This document shows, piece after piece, positions 17,802-27,713 of a stretch of DNA of 64,000 nt. This DNA is from Paraburkholderia caballeronis (lineage in GTDB: Bacteria; Pseudomonadota; Gammaproteobacteria; Burkholderiales; Burkholderiaceae), in contig NZ_FNSR01000001.1 in assembly GCF_900104845.1 (NCBI RefSeq), forward strand, positions 3,410,001-3,474,000, written 5' to 3'. Positions within the stretch are counted from its first letter, which is position 1. Each line of letters begins with the position of its first letter. The position numbers were made by a program, and so were the translations under genes. Under the pieces are notes generated by a model, which saw only the letters and a program-made list of their open reading frames with translations, was not told the origin of the DNA and did no database searches.

Positions 17802-19415
17802 ATGTTTTCCCGACGTTATCTCGCCATGTGGTGCGCGGTGCTGCTGCTCGCGGCCGTCGTCGCCGCCGCGGCGTTCGCTGGCCTGTCCTGGCTCTGCGCG
17901 ATCATCCCCGCGCTGCTCGTCGCGCTCGGCGTGTACGACCTGACCCAGGAGCGTCACGCGATCCTGCGCAACTATCCGCTGTGGGGTCATCTGCGTTTCA
18001 TGTTCGAGTTCGTGCGGCCCGAGATCCGCCAGTATTTCGTCGAGGACGACACCGACGAAAAACCGTTCTCGCTCGTGCAGCGCAGCGTCGTCTATCAGCG
18101 CGCGAAGAACGCGGTCGACAGCCGTCCGTACGGCACCGAACTCGACGTGAAGTCGATCGGCCACGAGTGGATCGGCCACTCGCTCGCGCCGACGAAACTC
18201 GCCGGCAGCGACTTCCGCGTGCTCGTCGGCGCGAACCGCGAACAGCCGTACTCGATCTCGATCTTCAACGTGTCGGCGATGAGTTTCGGCGCGCTGTCCG
18301 CGAATGCGATCCGCGCGCTGAACCTCGGCGCGAAAAAAGGCGGCTTCGCGCACGACACCGGCGAAGGCTCGATGTCGAAGTACCACCGCGAAAACGGCGG
18401 CGACATCGTGTGGCAGATCGCGTCCGGCTACTTCGGCTGCCGCAACGACGACGGCACGTTCAGCGACGAGAAGTTCGCACGCCAGGCGGCCGAGCCGCAG
18501 GTGAAGATGATCGAGGTGAAGCTGTCACAAGGCGCGAAGCCGGGCCACGGCGGCGTGCTGCTCGCCGCGAAGGTGACGCCGGAGATCGCGGAAACGCGCG
18601 GTATCGCGCTCGGTCAGGACTGCGTGTCGCCCGCGCAGCATTCGGAATTCTCGACGCCGCGCGGGCTGCTCGAATTCATCGAGCGGCTGCGCCGGCTGTC
18701 CGGCGGCAAGCCGGTCGGCTTCAAGCTGTGCATCGGCCATCCGTGGGAATTCTTCGGCATCGCGAAGGCGATGCTGGAAACCGGCATCCTGCCGGACTTC
18801 ATCGTCGTCGACGGCGCGGAAGGCGGCACCGGCGCGGCGCCGCTGGAATTCACCGACCACATCGGCACGCCGTTGCAGGAAGGGCTGCTGCTCGTGCACA
18901 ACACGCTCGTCGGCATCGGGCTGCGCGACCGCATCAAGATCGGCGCGAGCGGCAAGATCGTCACGGCGTTCGACATCGCAAGGACGCTCGCGATCGGCGC
19001 GGACTGGGTGAACTCGGCGCGCGGCTTCATGTTCGCGGTCGGCTGCATCCAGGCCCAGAAGTGCCATTCGGACCGCTGCCCGACCGGCGTCGCGACCCAG
19101 GACCCAGTGCGCCAGCGCGCGCTGAACGTGCCGGACAAGGGCGAGCGCGTGTTCAACTTCCATCGCAACACGCTGCACGCGCTGCAGGAGATCGTGCAGG
19201 CGGCGGGGCTGAAGAGTCCGTCAGACCTGCGCGCGCATCACATCGTGCGGCGCGTGTCGTCGTATGAGGTGAAGCTGATGTCCGAACTGCTGAGTTATCT
19301 GCAGCCGGGCGATCTGCTCACAGGCCGCTACCGTTATCAGCTTTACGAGAAGTGGTGGCCGGTCGCACGCGCCGATTCGTTCGCGCCGCAACTGGAAGAA
19401 GCGGTGGCGGCGTAA
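17802..19415 (+). CDS. Membrane-anchored FMN-binding glutamate synthase family protein
   Basis: 537-residue protein with two N-terminal hydrophobic helices (residues ~8-45) followed by a glutamate-synthase-type FMN-binding TIM barrel. Visible hallmarks are FNVSAMSFGALSANAIRALN, the KPGHGG segment, the VDGAEGGTGAAP phosphate-binding loop, and CIQAQKCHSDRCPTGVATQDP, matching the three-cysteine motif that holds the 3Fe-4S cluster in GltB. There is no glutaminase domain and no GltD partner nearby, so it is not a complete glutamate synthase. Its substrate is unknown; related stand-alone proteins are widespread but poorly characterised. GAGGAG supports the start. Confidence 0.9.
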   Translation: MFSRRYLAMWCAVLLLAAVVAAAAFAGLSWLCAIIPALLVALGVYDLTQERHAILRNYPLWGHLRFMFEFVRPEIRQYFVEDDTDEKPFSLVQRSVVYQRAKNAVDSRPYGTELDVKSIGHEWIGHSLAPTKLAGSDFRVLVGANREQPYSISIFNVSAMSFGALSANAIRALNLGAKKGGFAHDTGEGSMSKYHRENGGDIVWQIASGYFGCRNDDGTFSDEKFARQAAEPQVKMIEVKLSQGAKPGHGGVLLAAKVTPEIAETRGIALGQDCVSPAQHSEFSTPRGLLEFIERLRRLSGGKPVGFKLCIGHPWEFFGIAKAMLETGILPDFIVVDGAEGGTGAAPLEFTDHIGTPLQEGLLLVHNTLVGIGLRDRIKIGASGKIVTAFDIARTLAIGADWVNSARGFMFAVGCIQAQKCHSDRCPTGVATQDPVRQRALNVPDKGERVFNFHRNTLHALQEIVQAAGLKSPSDLRAHHIVRRVSSYEVKLMSELLSYLQPGDLLTGRYRYQLYEKWWPVARADSFAPQLEEAVAA

Positions 19416-19629
19416 CGACGGTGGCGGCGGGCGGCGGCTTCGTAGCCGTCGTTGCGCTCCGGGGCTTGCGGCCTGGCGTTGCGCGGCGAATGAACATCCG
19501 GCGCGAATGCCGGCGCTCCCCGCTTAACGCGGGAACACCGGCTCCGACGCAATCCGCCTGAACTGAACGCCGCGACGCTTCCATCGGGAACGACGCGGCA
19601 ACCCGCCGGCATGCGGCGGGATCGAAACG

Positions 19630-20241
19630 TCAGCCCTGCGGCACCGTATCGACGAACGACTGCCGCTGCGACAGCTTCTCGTAATAACGCGCGAGGTTCG
19701 GATACGCGTCGCGCCAGTCGACCTCGGCCATCCGGAAGTCGAGATAACCGAGCGCGCAGCCGACCGCGATGTCCGCGAGCGTGTAGCGGTTGCCCGTGCA
19801 CCACGGGTTCGCGTCGAGCCCCTTCGACATCGCGACGAGGCCTTCGTCGATCTTCTTGCGCTGGCGCGCGAGCCAGTCCTCGTTGCGCTGCTCGGGCGTG
19901 CGCTGCGTGCTTTCGAGGCGGATCAGCACGGCGGCGTCGAGGATGCCGTCCGCCAGCGCCTCCCAGCAGCGCACCTCGACGCGCTCGCGGCCCGACGGCG
20001 GCACCAGCTTGCCGACCGGCGACAGCGTATCGACGTATTCGCAGATCACGCGCGAGTCGAACACGGCTTCGCCGTCCTCCATCACGAGACACGGCACCTT
20101 GCCGAGCGGGTTGAAATCGTGGATCGTCGTCTCCGCGGCCCACACGTTTTCGAGCACCAGCTTGTAGTCGATCTTCTTTTCGGCGAGCACGATCCGCGCC
20201 TTGCGGACATACGGGCTGCCGAGCGAACCGATGAGTTTCAT
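19630..20241 (-). CDS. Glutathione S-transferase family protein (YibF-like)
   Basis: 203-residue cytosolic GST. The N-terminal thioredoxin-like domain (residues 1-78) has MKLIGSLGSPYVRKARIVL, with Ser10 as the likely catalytic residue, and the cis-proline motif NPLGKVPCLV and glutathione-contacting DSRVICEYVD. The helical C-terminal domain follows (residues ~85-200), including the conserved TLADIAVGCALGYLDFR. It resembles E. coli YibF, whose substrate is unsettled. It is a single gene convergent with the FMN protein. An imperfect GC hairpin lies at about 19602-19621 between them, without a T-tract. Confidence 0.93.
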   Translation of the reverse strand: MKLIGSLGSPYVRKARIVLAEKKIDYKLVLENVWAAETTIHDFNPLGKVPCLVMEDGEAVFDSRVICEYVDTLSPVGKLVPPSGRERVEVRCWEALADGILDAAVLIRLESTQRTPEQRNEDWLARQRKKIDEGLVAMSKGLDANPWCTGNRYTLADIAVGCALGYLDFRMAEVDWRDAYPNLARYYEKLSQRQSFVDTVPQG

Positions 20242-20599
20242 TGCACCTGCCTTTTCTGGAATCCGGCGGAAGTATACGTTGGTTTCGTGTATTTCTTACG
20301 GGCTGCCATTACGGGCGCGGGAATTACCCGACAACCGATGTGGGCGGAATGCAACATCGGACCGTGGTCGGACCGGAAGCCCGATGTCGGCGATTGGGCG
20401 GAAAAGCGGCGGTGAACCAGCCGATACACGACACCCAAACGATTGCGCGCGACGAATCGATGACCGCCGCGTGGTAGCGAGCGACGATTCGCACTCCGCG
20501 TGACGCCGAGCCCCTCCGGACGGATCCGGCGAAGCGGCCGTCATGGTGTCCGCCGGACCGCCGCGCCGGCCGGCGGCCCGGCGGCGCGACAGACGGCGC
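20242..20599. other. Intergenic stretch with short direct and inverted repeats
   Basis: No gene is supported. Between 20335 and 20400 there is a cluster of small repeats: CCGATGT (20335-20341) inverted as ACATCGG (20354-20360) and repeated directly at 20381-20387, plus TCGGACCG twice, 11 bases apart (20357-20364 and 20368-20375). This looks like a folded, possibly dispersed repeat element, but one copy in one window cannot prove that. Confidence 0.35.
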
Positions 20600-20605
20600 T
20601 ACAAT
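20600..20605 (+). promoter_or_regulatory. -10 box for pepP, predicting a leaderless transcript
   Basis: TACAAT ends six bases before the pepP ATG (20612), so the usual start point falls on the A of the start codon. No ribosome-binding site precedes the ATG. Confidence 0.5.
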
Positions 20606-20611
20606 CGCACG

Positions 20612-22054
20612 ATGAACACGACGAACCCGCCCACCGTGCCGGCCGCCCCGCGCGCCGCCGCCGACCCGCTGCCCGGCCCCGACGGCGGCGCGGCCCTCTA
20701 TCGCGAACGGCGCGAGCGCGTGCTGGCCGCGATGCGCGCGCGCGGCGGCGGCGTCGCGCTGGTGCCGACCGCGTCCGAGGCGCTGCGCAACCGCGACGCC
20801 GACTATCCGTACCGTCACGACAGCTACTTCTACTATCTGACCGGCTTCACCGAGCCGGATGCGCTGCTCGTGCTCGACGCGAACGCGGGCGACGGCCAGC
20901 CCGCGGCGATCCTGTTCTGCCGCGCGAAGAACCCGGAGCGCGAAACGTGGGACGGCTTCCGCTTCGGCCCCGACGCGGCGCGCGAGACGTTCGGCTTCGA
21001 CGCCGCGTTCCCGATCGACGAACGCGACGCGCGCGTGCCGCAACTGATCGCGAACCGGCCGGCGCTGCATTACGCGCTCGCGGCGTCCAACGGATTCGAC
21101 ACGCAGGTGCGCGGCTGGCTCGACGCGGTGCGCGCGCAGTCGCGCAGCGGCGTCACCGCGCCATCGGCCGCGTACGACCTGCTGCCGGTGCTCGACGACA
21201 TGCGCATCGTGAAGGATGCGCACGAACTGTCGGTGATGCGCCGCGCCGCGCAGATCTCCGCGCTCGCGCATCGGCGCGCGATGGCCGCGTGCCGCCCCGG
21301 CATCCGCGAATACGAACTGGAAGCCGAACTGCTGTACGCGTTCCGCAAACACGGCGCGCAGGGTCCGGCTTACGGCTCGATCGTCGCGGCGGGCGCGAAC
21401 GCGTGCGTGCTGCACTACCCGGCCGGCAACGCGAGCGCGCGCGACGGCGACCTCGTGCTGATCGACGCCGCCTGCGAGCTGAACGGCTACGCGTCCGACA
21501 TCACCCGCACGTTCCCGGCGAACGGGCGCTTCACGCCCGCGCAGCGCGAGCTGTACGACATCGTGCTCGCCGCGCAGCAGGCCGCGATCGACGCGACACG
21601 CGCCGGGGTCGATTTCGAGGCGCCTCACCAGGCGGCGGTCCGCGTGCTCGCACAGGGGCTGCTCGATACCGGGATCATCGATCGCGCGCGGTTCGCGTCG
21701 GTCGACGACGTGATCGCCGAGCGCGCGTACGCGCGTTTCTACATGCACCGCACCGGCCACTGGCTGGGGATGGACGTGCACGACGCGGGCGACTATCGCG
21801 AGCGCGACGCGAACCTGCCGGCCGACGCGACACCGCCGTGGCGCACGCTGCGCCCGTCGATGACATTGACGATCGAGCCGGGCCTGTACGTACGCGCGGC
21901 CGACGACGTGCCCGAACGCTACTGGGACATCGGCATCCGGATCGAGGACGACGCGATCGTCACCGCGACCGGCTGCGAACTGATCACGCGCGACGTGCCG
22001 GTCGAGGCCGCCGAAATCGAGGCGCTGATGCAGGACGCGCAGCGGCGCGCATGA
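20612..22054 (+). CDS. pepP: Xaa-Pro aminopeptidase (aminopeptidase P)
   Basis: 480-residue M24 metallopeptidase that removes N-terminal residues before proline. The N-terminal creatinase-like domain (~residues 20-180) includes SYFYYLTGFTEPDALLVL. The C-terminal pita-bread fold has the five metal ligands in order: Asp in LIDAACE, Asp in YASDITRTF, His in HRTGHWLGMDVHD, Glu in TIEPGLYV and Glu in IGIRIEDD. The ATG at 20612 is chosen over an in-frame start 69 bases upstream because the -10 box is at 20600-20605. ubiH follows after 22 bases, the same pairing as in E. coli. Confidence 0.96.
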   Translation: MNTTNPPTVPAAPRAAADPLPGPDGGAALYRERRERVLAAMRARGGGVALVPTASEALRNRDADYPYRHDSYFYYLTGFTEPDALLVLDANAGDGQPAAILFCRAKNPERETWDGFRFGPDAARETFGFDAAFPIDERDARVPQLIANRPALHYALAASNGFDTQVRGWLDAVRAQSRSGVTAPSAAYDLLPVLDDMRIVKDAHELSVMRRAAQISALAHRRAMAACRPGIREYELEAELLYAFRKHGAQGPAYGSIVAAGANACVLHYPAGNASARDGDLVLIDAACELNGYASDITRTFPANGRFTPAQRELYDIVLAAQQAAIDATRAGVDFEAPHQAAVRVLAQGLLDTGIIDRARFASVDDVIAERAYARFYMHRTGHWLGMDVHDAGDYRERDANLPADATPPWRTLRPSMTLTIEPGLYVRAADDVPERYWDIGIRIEDDAIVTATGCELITRDVPVEAAEIEALMQDAQRRA

Positions 22055-22076
22055 AGCTCCCCCACCACGGAACACC

Positions 22077-23351
22077 ATGAATGCAGTGACCGACACCGTC
22101 GATGCAGCCGGCACGACCGGCACACCCGGCACGACCGGCGCAAGCGCCGCCCCGCCCGCGCCGTTCGACTACGACGTGACGATCGTCGGCGCGGGGCCGG
22201 TCGGCCTCGCGCTCGCCGGCTGGCTCGCGCGGCGCAGCGCGACGCAGCCGTTGTCGGTCGCGCTGATCGACTCGCGCGAGCCGGAGGACAGCGTCGCCGA
22301 CCCGCGCGCGATCGCCGTCTCGCAGGGCAGCCGGACGCTGCTCGAAGCGCTCGCGTGGCCGCACGACGCCACGCCGATCGACCGGATCCACGTATCGCAG
22401 CGCGGGCATTTCGGCCGCACGCTGATCGACCGCGCGGATTACGGGCTGCCCGCGCTCGGTTACGTCGCGCGCTACGGCTCGATCGTGCAGGCGCTCGCGC
22501 AGGCGGTGCGCGCGACGCCGGTGCACTGGCTGCATCACACGCACGCGCTCGCGCCGGTGCCGGAACACGACGGCGTCACGCTGCCAGTCGAAGGCGCTCA
22601 CGTGACGCGCAACCTGCGCACGCGCGTGCTCGTGAACGCGGAAGGCGGCCTGTTCCGGCCGCGGCAGGACGGCCAGGACCACGGCCATGACGCCGCGACC
22701 GCCGGCAAGTGCTCGCGCGACTATCGTCAGACGGCGCTGGTCGGCGTCGTCACGGTGTCGTCGCCGCAGCCGCACGTCGCGTGGGAGCGCTTCACGAGCG
22801 AAGGGCCGATCGCGCTGCTGCCGATGGGCGGCGTGCGCGGCGCGGACTACGCGCTCGTCTGGTGCGCCACGCCGCAGCAGGCCGAACGGCGCGCGCAGTT
22901 GGCCGACGCGGAATTCCTCGCGGAACTCGAAGCCGCGTTCGGCGCGCGAATGGGCCACTTCACGCAGATTCACGGCCGCGCGTCGTTCCCGCTCGGGCTC
23001 AACGCGACCGAATCGCTCGCGAAGGGCCGCGTCGCGGTGGTCGGCAACGCCGCGCAGACGCTGCATCCGGTCGCGGGCCAGGGGCTGAACCTCGGGCTGC
23101 GCGACGCGCACGCGCTCGCGGACGCGCTCGCGCGGCACGGCGCGACGCCGCTCGCGCTCGCCGACTTCGCGCGCCGCCGCACGTTCGACCGGCGCATGAC
23201 GATCGGCGCGACCGACACGCTCGCACGGCTCTTCACCGTCGATTTCGCGCCGCTCGCGGCGCTGCGCGGCATCGCGCTGACCGCGCTCGAATTCGTGCCG
23301 CCGGTCAAGACGGCGCTCGCGCGGCAGATGATGTTCGGACAGCGAATCTAA
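22077..23351 (+). CDS. ubiH: UbiH/UbiF/VisC-family FAD-dependent hydroxylase
   Basis: 424-residue flavin monooxygenase of ubiquinone biosynthesis. The Rossmann motif VTIVGAGPVGLALAG starts near residue 34, and the second FAD signature GNAAQTLHPVAGQGLNLGLRDAHALA is near residue 325. About 30 Thr/Gly/Ala-rich residues precede the fold. The position directly after pepP matches the E. coli pepP-ubiH order, supporting C4 hydroxylation, but UbiH, UbiF and UbiI are hard to tell apart by motif, so the hydroxylated position is inferred. A segment around residues 190-215 (RPRQDGQDHGHDAATAGK) looks like an insertion. Confidence 0.9.
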   Translation: MNAVTDTVDAAGTTGTPGTTGASAAPPAPFDYDVTIVGAGPVGLALAGWLARRSATQPLSVALIDSREPEDSVADPRAIAVSQGSRTLLEALAWPHDATPIDRIHVSQRGHFGRTLIDRADYGLPALGYVARYGSIVQALAQAVRATPVHWLHHTHALAPVPEHDGVTLPVEGAHVTRNLRTRVLVNAEGGLFRPRQDGQDHGHDAATAGKCSRDYRQTALVGVVTVSSPQPHVAWERFTSEGPIALLPMGGVRGADYALVWCATPQQAERRAQLADAEFLAELEAAFGARMGHFTQIHGRASFPLGLNATESLAKGRVAVVGNAAQTLHPVAGQGLNLGLRDAHALADALARHGATPLALADFARRRTFDRRMTIGATDTLARLFTVDFAPLAALRGIALTALEFVPPVKTALARQMMFGQRI

Positions 23352-23814
23352 CTGCGGAAGGAGCGCGGGCGTTCGCGACGCGCATTTAACATTTGCTTCA
23401 CGTGCGGCCTCGAATAACGGCGCACCCACGACGGCGGCAACGATGACATAGGGCCGGCCTTGCGGAATGCGCCGGTCGCGCGGCGGCAACAGCGGTTCGC
23501 GCGGGTTCGCAGCAACTTCACGTCGCCGTTCCCCGCTGCCGCAGCGCCGCATCGCACTGGCTGCCCACCGTCACCGGACGAACCCGAAATCGCGCGACGC
23601 CCCGCCGGCAAGCGAACCGTAAGCCCGCCCCGGTCGATCCCCCATTTCGGCATCGCAGCAACCGCCCGCGCGCGGGCCGTTCGTTGCGCGCGCCCGCTGC
23701 CGCGCGGCACGCGCTGCCATCGTTCCGGCATTCTGTTAACGGTAAAATGCGCGTTTCCCCTTTCGTTTCGGCCGCCGCGCACCGTTCGCGCGACGGCGAT
23801 TTCGCCCGCGCGTC
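23352..23814. promoter_or_regulatory. Intergenic region with dusB -10 box
   Basis: 463 bases with no recognisable gene. TAAAAT (23743-23748) is the likely -10 box of the dusB-fis operon, giving a leader of about 60 bases. The remainder is GC-rich with no repeat or hairpin that I can support. Confidence 0.4.
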
Positions 23815-24882
23815 ATGCTCACACTCGGCCGTCACATTCTGCGCAACAACCTGTTCGTCGCCCCGATGGCGGGCGTCACGGACCGGCCGTTCCGTCAGTT
23901 GTGCAAGCACCTTGGCGCCGGTTACGCGGTGTCGGAAATGGTCGCGTCGAACGCGCAGTTGTGGAAGAGCGAAAAGACGATGCGCCGTGCGAACCATCAG
24001 GGCGAAGTCGAGCCGATCGCGGTGCAGATCGCCGGCGCGGACCCCGCGATGATGGCCGAGGCCGCCCGCCACAACGTCGCGAACGGCGCGCAGATCATCG
24101 ACATCAACATGGGCTGCCCGGCGAAGAAGGTCTGCAACGTCGCCGCGGGGTCCGCGCTGCTGCAGGACGAGCCGCTCGTCGCGCGGATCGTGAAGGCCGT
24201 CGTCGACGCGGTCGGCGTCGGCCCGGACGCGGTGCCGGTCACGCTGAAAATCCGCACCGGCTGGAATCGCGACAACCGCAACGCGCTGACGATCGCGCGC
24301 ATCGCCGAGGAAAACGGCATCTCGATGCTGACCGTGCACGGCCGCACGCGCGCGGACCTGTACCACGGCGAAGCCGAATACGACACGATCGCGGCGGTGA
24401 AGGCCGCCGCGCGGATTCCGGTCGTCGCGAACGGCGACATCGTGTCGCCGCAGAAGGCGCGCGACGTGCTCGCGGCCACCGGCGCGGACGCGATCATGAT
24501 CGGCCGCGCGGCGCAGGGGCGTCCGTGGCTGTTCCGCGAGATCGCGCATTTCCTCGCAACCGGCGAGTTGCTGCCGCCGCCGCGCGTGGACGAAATCCAG
24601 ACGATCATGAACGGGCATCTGGAGGATCACTACGCGTTTTACGGCGAATTTACCGGTGTACGTACTGCGCGCAAGCACATCGGCTGGTACACTCGCGGCC
24701 TTCGCGGCGCCAACGCGTTCAGGCACCGCATGAACACGCTGGACACCACGCGCGAACAGTTGCTCGCGGTCAACCAGTTTTTCGACGAACAGAAGGCCGT
24801 CTCCGAGCGGCTCGTGTACGTCGACGAAGACACCGGCGACGAGACCGGCGGGCAGGAATCAACCGATCGACTGGCAGCATGA
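23815..24882 (+). CDS. dusB: tRNA-dihydrouridine synthase B
   Basis: 355-residue FMN-dependent enzyme reducing uridine to dihydrouridine in tRNA (U17 in E. coli DusB). The TIM barrel begins with VAPMAGVTDRPFRQLC. The catalytic cysteine is in NMGCPAKKVCN, and the FMN-phosphate site is GADAIMIGRAAQGRPW. A helical tRNA-binding C-terminus is present, ending in an acidic tail. The last bases overlap the fis start (ATGA), the same dusB-fis operon known from E. coli. Confidence 0.97.
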   Translation: MLTLGRHILRNNLFVAPMAGVTDRPFRQLCKHLGAGYAVSEMVASNAQLWKSEKTMRRANHQGEVEPIAVQIAGADPAMMAEAARHNVANGAQIIDINMGCPAKKVCNVAAGSALLQDEPLVARIVKAVVDAVGVGPDAVPVTLKIRTGWNRDNRNALTIARIAEENGISMLTVHGRTRADLYHGEAEYDTIAAVKAAARIPVVANGDIVSPQKARDVLAATGADAIMIGRAAQGRPWLFREIAHFLATGELLPPPRVDEIQTIMNGHLEDHYAFYGEFTGVRTARKHIGWYTRGLRGANAFRHRMNTLDTTREQLLAVNQFFDEQKAVSERLVYVDEDTGDETGGQESTDRLAA

Positions 24883-25112
24883 GCAAGCACAACATCGAAC
24901 AATGCGTCCGCGACAGCCTGGGCATTTATTTCCAGGATCTCGACGGCTCCAATCCGCACGACGTTTATGAAATGGTGATGTCGTGCGTCGAAAAACCGAT
25001 GCTGGAGGTGGTGCTCGAACAGGCCGGCGGCAACCAGTCGCTGGCCGCCGAGTATCTCGGCATCAACCGCAACACGCTGCGCAAGAAGCTCCAGCAGCAC
25101 GGACTGCTGTAG
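24879..25112 (+). CDS. fis: Fis-family DNA-binding protein
   Basis: 77-residue Fis-type nucleoid protein and transcription factor. The C-terminal helix-turn-helix is canonical (LEQAGGNQSLAAEYLGINRNTLRKKLQQHGLL). The N-terminal part is shorter than in E. coli Fis (98 residues), lacking the front beta-hairpin arm as in other betaproteobacteria. It starts inside the dusB stop (ATGA), so translation is coupled, and sits 42 bases before purH. Confidence 0.95.
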   Translation: MSKHNIEQCVRDSLGIYFQDLDGSNPHDVYEMVMSCVEKPMLEVVLEQAGGNQSLAAEYLGINRNTLRKKLQQHGLL

Positions 25113-25154
25113 CCGCGCGCCCCGCTCCCGACTCCTCTTCTCCATCCGACCATC

Positions 25155-26720
25155 ATGATCAGGCAAGCGCTCATCTCCGTTTCCGACAAGTCGGGCATCG
25201 TCGACTTCGCGAAGTCGCTGTCCGGCCTCGGCGTCAAGATCCTGTCGACGGGCGGCACCGCGAAACTGCTCGCGGACGCAGGCCTTTCCGTCACCGAAGT
25301 GGCCGACTACACCGGCTTCCCGGAAATGCTCGACGGCCGCGTGAAGACGCTGCATCCGAAGGTGCACGGCGGCATCCTCGCGCGCCGCGACCTGCCCGGG
25401 CACATGGCCGCGCTCGATGAGCACGGCATCCCGACGATCGACCTGCTGGTCGTGAACCTGTACCCGTTCGTGCAGACGGTCGCAAAGGAAGAGTGCACGC
25501 TGGAAGACGCGATCGAGAACATCGACATCGGCGGCCCGACGATGCTGCGCTCGGCCGCGAAGAACCATCGCGACGTGACGGTGATCGTCGATCCGGCCGA
25601 CTACGCGGCGGTGCTCGACGAAATGCGCGCGAACGGCAACACGGTCGGCTACGCGACGAACTTCCGCCTCGCGACGAAGGTGTTCGCGCACACCGCGCAG
25701 TACGACGGCGCGATCACGAACTACCTGACGAGCCTGACCGACGAGCTTCAGCACAAGTCGCGCAACACCTATCCGGCGGTGCTGAACGTCGCGTTCGACA
25801 AGGTGCAGGACCTGCGCTACGGCGAGAACCCGCACCAGAGCGCCGCGTTCTACCGCGACCTCGCGGTGCCGGCCGGCGCGCTCGCGAACTATCGCCAGTT
25901 GCAGGGCAAGGAACTGTCGTACAACAACATCGCCGACTCGGACGCCGCGTGGGAATGCGTGAAGACGTTCGACGCGCCCGCGTGCGTGATCGTCAAGCAC
26001 GCGAACCCGTGCGGCGTCGCGGTCGCGGAGAGCGCACACGACGCGTATGCGAAGGCGTTCAAGACCGACCCGACCTCCGCGTTCGGCGGGATCATCGCGT
26101 TCAACCGCGAAGTGGACGAGGCGGCCGCGCAGGCGGTGAGCAGACAGTTCGTCGAAGTGCTGATCGCGCCGTCGTTCGCGGACGCGGCGAAAGCCGTGTT
26201 CGCCGCGAAGCAGAACGTGCGCCTGCTCGAAATCGCGCCCGGCGACGGTCATAACGCGTTCGACCTGAAGCGCGTCGGCGGCGGCCTGCTCGTGCAGTCG
26301 CTCGACGCAAAGAACGTGCAGCCGCACGAACTGCGCGTCGTCACGAAGCGCCACCCGACGCCGAAGGAAATGGACGACCTGCTGTTCGCATGGCGCGTCG
26401 CGAAGTTCGTGAAGTCGAACGCGATCGTGTTCTGCGCGGACGGAATGACGCTCGGCGTCGGCGCGGGCCAGATGAGCCGCGTCGATTCCGCGCGGATCGC
26501 GAGCATCAAGGCGCAGAACGCGGGCTTGACGCTGGCAGGCTCGGCGGTGGCGTCGGACGCGTTTTTCCCGTTCCGCGACGGCCTCGACGTGGTGGTCGCG
26601 GCGGGCGCGACCTGCGTGATCCAGCCGGGCGGCTCGATGCGCGACGACGAAGTGATCGCCGCCGCCGACGAGCACAACATCGCGATGGTGATGACCGGCG
26701 TGCGGCACTTCCGCCACTGA
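25155..26720 (+). CDS. purH: Bifunctional AICAR transformylase/IMP cyclohydrolase PurH
   Basis: 521-residue bifunctional enzyme catalysing the last two steps of IMP synthesis. The N-terminal MGS-fold cyclohydrolase starts with [18 protein letters not shown] and includes [12 protein letters not shown]. The larger AICAR transformylase domain carries [13 protein letters not shown] and the C-terminal [26 protein letters not shown] block. Full length for the family. It is probably co-transcribed with dusB-fis (42-base gap) and ends at a clear terminator. Confidence 0.98.
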   Translation: MIRQALISVSDKSGIVDFAKSLSGLGVKILSTGGTAKLLADAGLSVTEVADYTGFPEMLDGRVKTLHPKVHGGILARRDLPGHMAALDEHGIPTIDLLVVNLYPFVQTVAKEECTLEDAIENIDIGGPTMLRSAAKNHRDVTVIVDPADYAAVLDEMRANGNTVGYATNFRLATKVFAHTAQYDGAITNYLTSLTDELQHKSRNTYPAVLNVAFDKVQDLRYGENPHQSAAFYRDLAVPAGALANYRQLQGKELSYNNIADSDAAWECVKTFDAPACVIVKHANPCGVAVAESAHDAYAKAFKTDPTSAFGGIIAFNREVDEAAAQAVSRQFVEVLIAPSFADAAKAVFAAKQNVRLLEIAPGDGHNAFDLKRVGGGLLVQSLDAKNVQPHELRVVTKRHPTPKEMDDLLFAWRVAKFVKSNAIVFCADGMTLGVGAGQMSRVDSARIASIKAQNAGLTLAGSAVASDAFFPFRDGLDVVVAAGATCVIQPGGSMRDDEVIAAADEHNIAMVMTGVRHFRH

Positions 26721-26750
26721 GCATCGCGCAAGCGGACGCTTGACCGCCCG

Positions 26751-26783
26751 AACCCGCCCGGCTCGACGCCTGGCGGGTTTTTT
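26751..26783 (+). terminator. Intrinsic terminator after purH
   Basis: AACCCGCC (26751-26758) pairs with GGCGGGTT (26772-26779), followed by a T run to 26783. It closes the dusB-fis-purH unit. Confidence 0.85.
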
Positions 26784-26901
26784 ACTGGTGGTTCGCGACG
26801 GGGCGTGCAGGCGGCCTGGGTAGCGACGTCGTTGATGGCGCTGCGGCGCGAGCGGACCGGGCGTGCATCAGCGGTTCAGCGGTCGCGAATCTTCCGTAGA
26901 C

Positions 26902-26937
26902 CGCACGCCGAATCGCACGCCGAACCGCACGCCAAAT
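26902..26937. repeat. Three-copy 12-bp direct repeat upstream of ruvC
   Basis: Three tandem 12-base units, CGCACGCCGAAT, CGCACGCCGAAC and CGCACGCCAAAT, differ by one to three bases. They lie 80-115 bases before ruvC, upstream of a possible -10 box TACCAT (26983-26988). Confidence 0.8.
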
Positions 26938-27016
26938 CGCCGGCCGCGCGGTTTCGGCGTCCGAACCGCGCGCGGTTCGTTGTACCATCGCAGGCAATCC
27001 GACCGCATCGCACCTC

Positions 27017-27559
27017 ATGAGAATTCTCGGCATCGACCCCGGCTTGCGCGTGACCGGCTTCGGCGTAATCGACCGCAACGGCCACCAGCTCACGTACGTC
27101 GCGAGCGGCGTGATCCGGACCGCGGACGCCGACCTGCCGAGCCGTCTCGGCACGATCTTCGAAGGCATCTCGACGCTGATCCGCGAACACTCGCCGGACC
27201 AGTCGGCGATCGAAAAAGTGTTCGTCAACGTGAATCCGCAATCGACGCTGCTGCTCGGCCAAGCGCGCGGCGCGGCGATCTGCGGGCTCGTGTCGGGCGG
27301 CGTGCCGGTCGCCGAATACACCGCGCTGCAACTGAAGCAGGCGGTGGTCGGCTACGGCCGCGCGACGAAGGAGCAGATGCAGCAGATGGTCGTGCGCCTC
27401 CTGAACCTCTCCGGCGTGCCGGGCACCGACGCGGCCGACGCGCTCGGCATGGCGATCTGCCACGCGCACGGCGGCGACACGCTGAACACGCTCGGCGGGA
27501 TCGCGCCGTCGCTCGCGAAGAAGGGGCTGCGCGTGAAGCGCGGGCGGCTCGTGGGTTGA
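27017..27559 (+). CDS. ruvC: Holliday junction endonuclease RuvC
   Basis: 180-residue resolvase that cuts four-way DNA junctions with RuvAB. All four acidic catalytic residues of the RNase H-like fold are in place: Asp7 (GIDPG), Glu66 (AIEKVFVN), Asp138 and Asp141 ([11 protein letters not shown]). Normal length. It is followed by ruvA and ruvB on the same strand, with gaps of about 155 and 200 bases that each hold a -10-like box, so the three may have separate promoters. Confidence 0.98.
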   Translation: MRILGIDPGLRVTGFGVIDRNGHQLTYVASGVIRTADADLPSRLGTIFEGISTLIREHSPDQSAIEKVFVNVNPQSTLLLGQARGAAICGLVSGGVPVAEYTALQLKQAVVGYGRATKEQMQQMVVRLLNLSGVPGTDAADALGMAICHAHGGDTLNTLGGIAPSLAKKGLRVKRGRLVG

Positions 27560-27713
27560 CGCGCTGCGCGGCCGGCGATGTACGGCGCGTGCGGCAAGCA
27601 TGGATGTGACGCTGCCGTCCGCGTATCGGACCAACTACCTGCCTGCCGCTCCCCGCCTGCCGCACCCGCCGCCGCTCCGCTACACTCACGCTTTCCCCAT
27701 CACAGAAACCGCC

